From NCBI GenBank assembly GCA_964011275.1, contig CAXGOB010000090.1, forward strand, positions 1 to 17,710: DNA of 17,710 bases, read 5' to 3'. Position 1 is the first letter of the stretch. Each line of letters opens with the position of its first letter. Below the pieces are notes generated by a model that was not told where the DNA came from, searched no databases, and worked only from the letters and a program-made list of their open reading frames with translations. The position numbers and the translations under genes were made by a program. The stretch comes from UBA7328 sp002471345. Its GTDB lineage: Bacteria > Bacteroidota > Bacteroidia > Chitinophagales > Saprospiraceae. Positions 14,201 to 17,710 of the stretch are shown here, one piece after another.

Positions 14201-16641
14201 ACTGGAGTTGGAATGCCCCATTCAGCCTTGATGACATTGTTATAGCTGTGTCTCTTACTTTAAATCCCACAGCTGAGTTTTTCGAGACTTCTGGGTTTAG
14301 TTGTTGGGATTGTTCAAATGATACTGAATCTCCAGTCATCTTAATAGATCAAACAGTTAACAATCCTTTTACTTTAGAATGTGGAGGGGAATTACCACAA
14401 TTACAAGCTGGTGTCAATATTTTTGCTAAAGACAATTGTGATGGTGATATAACCCAAGACATAATCTTGGAAAGCCAGTATCCAATTAATGGAGATTGCT
14501 CAACAGGAGCACACTTAGTGACTATACAGGAATATAAAGTAACAGATGCAGCAGGCAATACCGCCACAATAGAATTTGCCATTGCAGAGTACGACACTCA
14601 GGCACCTGTGTGGGATGACTCATCATTAGAGATCATCCTCTATGCCGAATGTGGGGATGACATTGATGCCATAATCGCAGCAAATGTACCTACAGCTCAA
14701 GATGCATGTCTCCATGGTAACATTGATCAATATATAGTGGATGTATACCTGTCAAGTTCAACCAGTAGTACTGGATGTGGAAATACCTTCCAGCTCTCTT
14801 TGTTTTACGCTGTCCAAGATGGATGTGGAAATATCAATCCTGAAACCTATAAGGTAAGCATTATTGTGACCGATGACACCCCACCTTCATGGGATACGGC
14901 AAGCAATGAACTCCGTATTGAACTAGAATGTGAAAACAATCTTGATTTACTTGCATCAGCTAATATATCTAATGCGACTGATGCTTGTGGGTCTTCTTCA
15001 GTTATTCTTGATTCCGTTTCAAATGCTCAATTCTGCGGTAATTATTTTGAGATTATCTATAATTATTCTGCTTCAGATGATTGTGGTAACACTACACTCG
15101 AGGACTTTCAGGTTATTTACAGCATTCCTATATCAACTGGGCCTGTGATCTCTGGTGTGCCTCAAGATATTACTATCAGTTGCAATGACCCTTATCCAGA
15201 TACCCAGTTGCTATTTAGTAATCTAAGTGCTTTTGATGTGTGTGATGGCGCACTCAATATATCAAGCCTTGATCTATGCAGCAGTTCTTTTGGAGGTTGC
15301 TACTTTAATGAGGATGGGTCTGTAAATGCAACACCTTCCCAAATTGAACATATCTATTGTATATCGGCTCAAAATTCATGTGGTTTAACGTCAGAAGTAT
15401 TTTTTAAGATCACGATTATTAATGACATAATAGTTGATCTCGGACCTGATCAAACAATTTGTGATGGAGAGGAGATTCTTCTTGATGCAGGAAATCCAGA
15501 GGCGCTCTACTATTGGCGCGGACCTAACGACTTTTTCTCACAAGAACAATCACCATTGGTATCTGTGCCTGGCATATATACAGTTATAGTAGAGGGACAA
15601 AATGGCTGCTGCCACAGTGATAATATCACCATTCTCAGTGGTAACAACCCTATTGTGAACCTATCTGCAGATAAGCTCACTTGTAACATTAGCAGTGTAT
15701 CACTGACTCTTTCTTCTGATATGCCAGGTGGAAGTTATTCTTGGAATGGCCCAAATGGATTCACTTCTAGTGAATTTAGTCCTTTAGTCACAAATCCCGG
15801 AATATATTCAGTTGTCTACACAGCTGAAAGTGGATGTTCATCTGATGCATCTGTAATAGTTGAACAGGACGTGCAAATTCCTCAAATCACAGCTCAAGGA
15901 GGCACTTTTAATTGCAACATAGAATCCATACAACTTGTGGGCAGTTCTGATATTGATGAAAGCAGCTTTTTATGGACAGGGCCAAATGGTTTCTTCTCAT
16001 CAGAACAATTTCCTTTAGTTTTTACACCGGGTACTTACAACCTCAAGGTTGAGTCTCCAAATGGATGTGGCAGCACTACAGATGTCATAGTCAACTTCTC
16101 AAATGAGGTCAAACCATTAGCAAGTTTTGATTATACAATTGATGAACTAAATGTAAATTTTTCAGATTCTTCTTCAGGCAACCCAAATACTTGGTTCTGG
16201 GATTTTGGAGATGGGCAGACCAGCTCAGATAGATCTCCTTCTCATAAATATGAGCAAGAAGGAGAATATACTGTAAGGTTGGAGGTGACTAATATATGTG
16301 GATCAGCTTTATACGAATTATTACTTGTAGTACAGACCACAAACATCCAAGATATACCTTGGTCAAATGAGGTAAAAGTATTTCCGAACCCAAGTGATGG
16401 CGAGTTTAATCTTAAAGTAAAAGGTGATCCAGCTGAAATATTAAATATTACATTGATTAATACCCTAGGGCAATCTATGTATACAGAAGAATTAGAATAC
16501 AATTCAGGAAAGATTAACAAGAACTATTCATTTGATGATTTAACTCCAGGAACGTATTATATGAGACTAAAGGCGCTAGACAAAGCGTATTATCACAAAT
16601 TAATCGTTGATACGGGATTAAAGAAAAGGAGAGATAAATAA
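11293..16641 (+). CDS. Giant secreted M43-family (cytophagalysin-like) metalloprotease with T9SS sorting domain
   Basis: Zinc endopeptidase of 1782 residues. A signal peptide (1-24, ending GLG|Q) is followed by a propeptide containing C28, possibly a cysteine switch, and a catalytic domain (~70-330). HEMGHYLNLEH at 234-244 supplies H234, E235, H238 and H244, and the Met-turn is MDY at 294-296. Two tandem right-handed beta-helix modules follow (~339-670 and ~677-1004), each opening with VTTNADSG.GSLRAAI and closing with 'TISGTA...C.YFQNTDLC'. Next are Cys-rich HYR/Ig-like modules (~1010-1380), three Ig-like repeats of ~76 residues with W.GPN (1408, 1484, 1561), and a PKD domain (~1608-1682, WDFGDG at 1636-1641). 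A type IX sorting domain (~1695-1775) starts VFPNPSDGEF and ends YYHKLIV, followed by a basic tail. This predicts export by T9SS and attachment to or release from the cell surface. The large repeat section probably binds substrate or other cells. Co-directional with the DUF6090 genes but 79 bases away. Confidence 0.93.
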   Translation: MQKNLSFILLTSLLLALNPHIGLGQKCMTSVIRQQNLKKNPQIQNKINSLNKFTEKWIANPDNNNKALKVETLPLVVHVIWRQKEENISDEQIYSQLTVLNEDFRKLNSNISSTPAAFASLASDVELEFCLASRDPFGNETTGITRTETSIDDIGNTDSYYQSNMSGKDSWDPSKYINIWICDIGDDGTLGYAYLPGMADPPEADGMVIAPQYFGNTGTATNSSPNHLGRTVTHEMGHYLNLEHLWGIDQGGCNEDDFVADTPNQFEESTECPNFPLFDDCTPAGDGIMFNNFMDYADDDCMTMFTTGQKMRMLAALNGPRASLLSSNGCAAPTITSLIVTTNADSGTGSLRAAIDAANTDLEPNTITFNIPESEGYEITVSNQLPTLENNGTIIDGTTQPGYDGIPIISINGINTSDANGFTMHGNNCEVSGLRIRHFNIGIFLDSTDNSSITNNFIGDNSFQIEIKNSKSTIVKDNLVIKGTGYYDTDLLNISDSDDLFIEKNFIGTDENQNDFGAIGGIGLRDVNNAIISENIVAFNFNGISSFNSKFIDSYANNFFCNSSAISITNSDDTLYNIVSPPMITEVTSTTISGTASDQGEICLYFQNTDLCPDKSMSCQGNYIGFVTADESGNWEYTHPTDIPEGIVVAASLRLNPMDDLYETSEFSCYKPANSTIVTTNADSGPGSLRAAIEAANANDGFDTVTFNISGFDIHEILVLSPLPALENNGTFIDATTQPSYDGRPQITLNGINTSDANGLTIYGNECEISGLKISNFHKGILLESTENSRISENIISDNFSSIEANNCKTLLISDNTVLRGFYDKPLIEIYTGDGVFIENNQIGTDGSSDDFGSVTGISLHTSNSGTIRGNTIRFNGDGISSFDSKYIQHYENYFSCNTTAVTIYNSDNTIYNIVPPPIITEVASSTISGTATAAGEVCIYFQNTDLCSDKSASCQGNYEDCVTTDEFGNWSWNAPFSLDDIVIAVSLTLNPTAEFFETSGFSCWDCSNDTESPVILIDQTVNNPFTLECGGELPQLQAGVNIFAKDNCDGDITQDIILESQYPINGDCSTGAHLVTIQEYKVTDAAGNTATIEFAIAEYDTQAPVWDDSSLEIILYAECGDDIDAIIAANVPTAQDACLHGNIDQYIVDVYLSSSTSSTGCGNTFQLSLFYAVQDGCGNINPETYKVSIIVTDDTPPSWDTASNELRIELECENNLDLLASANISNATDACGSSSVILDSVSNAQFCGNYFEIIYNYSASDDCGNTTLEDFQVIYSIPISTGPVISGVPQDITISCNDPYPDTQLLFSNLSAFDVCDGALNISSLDLCSSSFGGCYFNEDGSVNATPSQIEHIYCISAQNSCGLTSEVFFKITIINDIIVDLGPDQTICDGEEILLDAGNPEALYYWRGPNDFFSQEQSPLVSVPGIYTVIVEGQNGCCHSDNITILSGNNPIVNLSADKLTCNISSVSLTLSSDMPGGSYSWNGPNGFTSSEFSPLVTNPGIYSVVYTAESGCSSDASVIVEQDVQIPQITAQGGTFNCNIESIQLVGSSDIDESSFLWTGPNGFFSSEQFPLVFTPGTYNLKVESPNGCGSTTDVIVNFSNEVKPLASFDYTIDELNVNFSDSSSGNPNTWFWDFGDGQTSSDRSPSHKYEQEGEYTVRLEVTNICGSALYELLLVVQTTNIQDIPWSNEVKVFPNPSDGEFNLKVKGDPAEILNITLINTLGQSMYTEELEYNSGKINKNYSFDDLTPGTYYMRLKALDKAYYHKLIVDTGLKKRRDK
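12307..13302 (+). repeat. Tandem beta-helix module in the metalloprotease gene, copy 1
   Basis: First unit of an internal tandem duplication with an offset of 338 codons (1014 bases) at its start. The second unit is 13321-14304. The 5' ends are almost identical in DNA (shared runs such as ACCAATGCAGATAGTGG), while the middles have diverged but keep NGINTSDANG and 'C.(V/I)SGL.I'. Confidence 0.75.
13321..14304 (+). repeat. Tandem beta-helix module in the metalloprotease gene, copy 2
   Basis: Second unit of the duplication. It keeps the same order of motifs as copy 1, from VTTNADSG through ENNQIGTD to YFQNTDLC and FETSGFSC. It is about three to four codons shorter than copy 1 owing to small gaps. 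Confidence 0.75.
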
Positions 16642-16647
16642 GAACTA

Positions 16648-16674
16648 TGTAAATGAGCTTAAGGCTCATTTACA
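16648..16674 (+). terminator. Hairpin terminator after the metalloprotease gene
   Basis: TGTAAATGAGC and GCTCATTTACA form a perfect 11-bp stem around the loop TTAAG, beginning 7 bases after the stop codon and followed by CTTTTAAGG. It is the strongest terminator-like structure in the window, with only a short U-tract. Confidence 0.75.
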
Positions 16675-17173
16675 CTTTTAAGGCTCTTAATATTGGAACT
16701 TTTATTTATCAAATCAAATCTGACATTTGTTTACCTCTATCATTATCAACGTATTACAGATTTAAGATAAGAGTAATCCTTAGTTAAACAATTTGCTATA
16801 AAATCGACTTTTCTGATTGTCTTCTTGTACGTCTTTCTGACCAGAATTTAATTTATATGAATTTGCTCATTCCCTCTAGAGTTAAAATCTAATTCATAGT
16901 AAAGAATCTAAATTCAGTAGTGATATAATTTGCAACAGGTCGTCTGTATACTGCTGATAGACAATATGGTCAGAAGTTATTCAACAAATTATTTTCAACT
17001 TGGAATTTACCTATTTGATTAAACTTTTTTTACAGAAAAAAGGACAAGACCTACCAAAAAACCAACATTCCCTTCCATTACTAGAATTTTCCCCAATAAA
17101 CTTTCTAAATGGTTTTTTTTCGGTGTGGAAAGATTCTTTTCTTTTTCATTTCCATAAGCTTAATACTCTACCA
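16675..17173. other. Intergenic region before the collagen-like gene
   Basis: About 500 AT-rich bases in which I find no gene and no clear TAnnTTTG element. TTCTGACCA and TGGTCAGAA form a widely spaced inverted repeat (near 16836 and 16968), and a run of eight T lies near 17112. The promoter of the collagen-like gene must lie here but cannot be assigned. Confidence 0.5.
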
Positions 17174-17710
17174 ATGCCAAGTTTTTATAATTCGAATTTT
17201 AAGTCCAATCTATCAAAACTAATGATTGCAAGCTTAACCCATTGCTTACTATTGATTTCGATTTCGATGTCAGGTCAAGAAAGCTCAGCAATAGCGGAGT
17301 GGGAAAGCTACAACAAAGGGATCTTGATACCTAGAATGAGTACCAATCAAATGATCAAAATAGCATCACCTTCGGAAGGACTTTTGGTATATGTGACAGA
17401 TGAGGATCTCTTCTACTTTTTCAACGGTACAAAATGGAAACCAGTAGGAACTATAGAAAAAGTTGAGCAAGGAAATAAACATGAGAGGGGAAACCAAGTA
17501 GATACTGGTGCCGGCAGCAAGTTACCTTTTCAAATATGGACAGATAATCACAATGAAAATGATTTAGAATACTTGGATTCAACCAAAAGTAAAGATGGAG
17601 ACAAAGGAGACAAAGGTGACAAAGGAGACAAAGGTAAAAATGGGTATGATGGGAAAGATGGGAAAAATGGCAAGGATGGGAAGGACGGAGACAAAGGCGA
17701 TACTGGTCCC
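17174..17710 (+). CDS. Collagen-like secreted protein, 3' end beyond the window
   Basis: 179 codons are open to the end of the window with no stop, so the gene is partial. The ATG at 17174 is followed by a basic N-terminus and a hydrophobic signal segment (~residues 17-34, ending SMSG|Q). An internal ATG at 17222 would give a shorter signal peptide lacking the basic residues. Residues 48-90 (KGILIPRMSTNQ, then SPSEGLLVYVTD and FFNGTKWKPV) are the head commonly found on Bacteroidota surface proteins with tail-fibre or collagen-like shafts. From residue ~142 the sequence becomes strict Gly-X-Y triplets rich in Asp and Lys (GDK four times, then GKN, GYD, GKD and so on, 12 full triplets), typical of bacterial collagen-like triple helices stabilised by Lys-Asp pairs. 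Likely a secreted or surface-attached trimeric fibre; what follows the collagen part is outside the window. Confidence 0.88.
   Translation, partial: MPSFYNSNFKSNLSKLMIASLTHCLLLISISMSGQESSAIAEWESYNKGILIPRMSTNQMIKIASPSEGLLVYVTDEDLFYFFNGTKWKPVGTIEKVEQGNKHERGNQVDTGAGSKLPFQIWTDNHNENDLEYLDSTKSKDGDKGDKGDKGDKGKNGYDGKDGKNGKDGKDGDKGDTGP
17600..17635 (+). repeat. Short tandem repeat coding for Gly-Asp-Lys triplets
   Basis: Four perfect 9-base units GACAAAGG(A/T), with the last base alternating, which equals two perfect 18-base units. Slippage here would change the collagen length in whole triplets without shifting the frame. Confidence 0.8.

Noticed and set aside
16836..16976. Widely spaced inverted repeat TTCTGACCA/TGGTCAGAA as IS ends
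   Set aside because: Only nine bases, about 120 bases apart, with no coding content between and no target duplication seen.
17594..17710. Possible CRISPR-like or minisatellite array
   Set aside because: The short repeats are in frame, code for Gly-X-Y triplets and lack spacers.

Overview
The window looks like a chromosomal segment of a low-GC, probably marine or aquatic member of the Bacteroidota, most like the Saprospiria or Flavobacteriia lineages. The evidence is: a type IX secretion C-terminal sorting domain on a giant secreted M43 metalloprotease; Bacteroidota-type -7 promoter elements (TAnnTTTG and close variants); DUF6090-type membrane proteins, a family I know from Bacteroidota; and a collagen-like protein with the usual Bacteroidota 'PRM..NQ...I.SPSEGLLVY.TD' head. 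Genus-level placement is not possible from the sequence.

Layout. (1) Bases 1-578 hold no intact gene, but the minus strand has a short open frame resembling a transposase C-terminus. (2) 579-2153 (+) is a fused, ACT-containing iron-sulfur L-serine ammonia-lyase. It converges across an AT-only hairpin on a Na+-coupled NSS/SNF amino-acid transporter (2284-3795, -). (3) 4125-4874 (+) is a broken DUF6090 gene. (4) 7520-8692 and 4928-7507 (both -) form a probable two-gene operon: a tail-fibre-like repeat protein followed, 12 bases later, by a large Asp-box beta-propeller protein. (5) 8693-9518 lacks an intact gene but appears to hold a decayed small membrane protein spread over three frames (9086-9453). 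(6) 9522-11213 (+) has two more DUF6090 genes, one intact and one with an early nonsense codon. (7) 11293-16641 (+) is a 1782-residue M43 metalloprotease with two tandem beta-helix modules, Ig-like/HYR-like modules, a PKD domain and a T9SS sorting domain, ended by a clear hairpin terminator. (8) 17174-17710 (+) is the start of a collagen-like secreted protein that runs off the window.

How the parts fit. Serine deaminase and transporter could form an amino-acid uptake and catabolism pair, although they converge and cannot share a transcript. Most of the rest is cell-surface or secreted repeat protein, typical accessory content in this phylum.

The most unusual signal is the set of three DUF6090 paralogues. 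Each has the -7-like element TATCTTTA exactly four bases before the start codon position, which would give leaderless mRNAs. The first ~50 codons are conserved and the bodies have diverged. All three carry possible lesions: ATG to ATA plus a nonsense codon in the first, Gly to Arg inside the membrane helix in the second, and an early nonsense codon in the third. I see no tRNA, rRNA, CRISPR array or intact mobile element.
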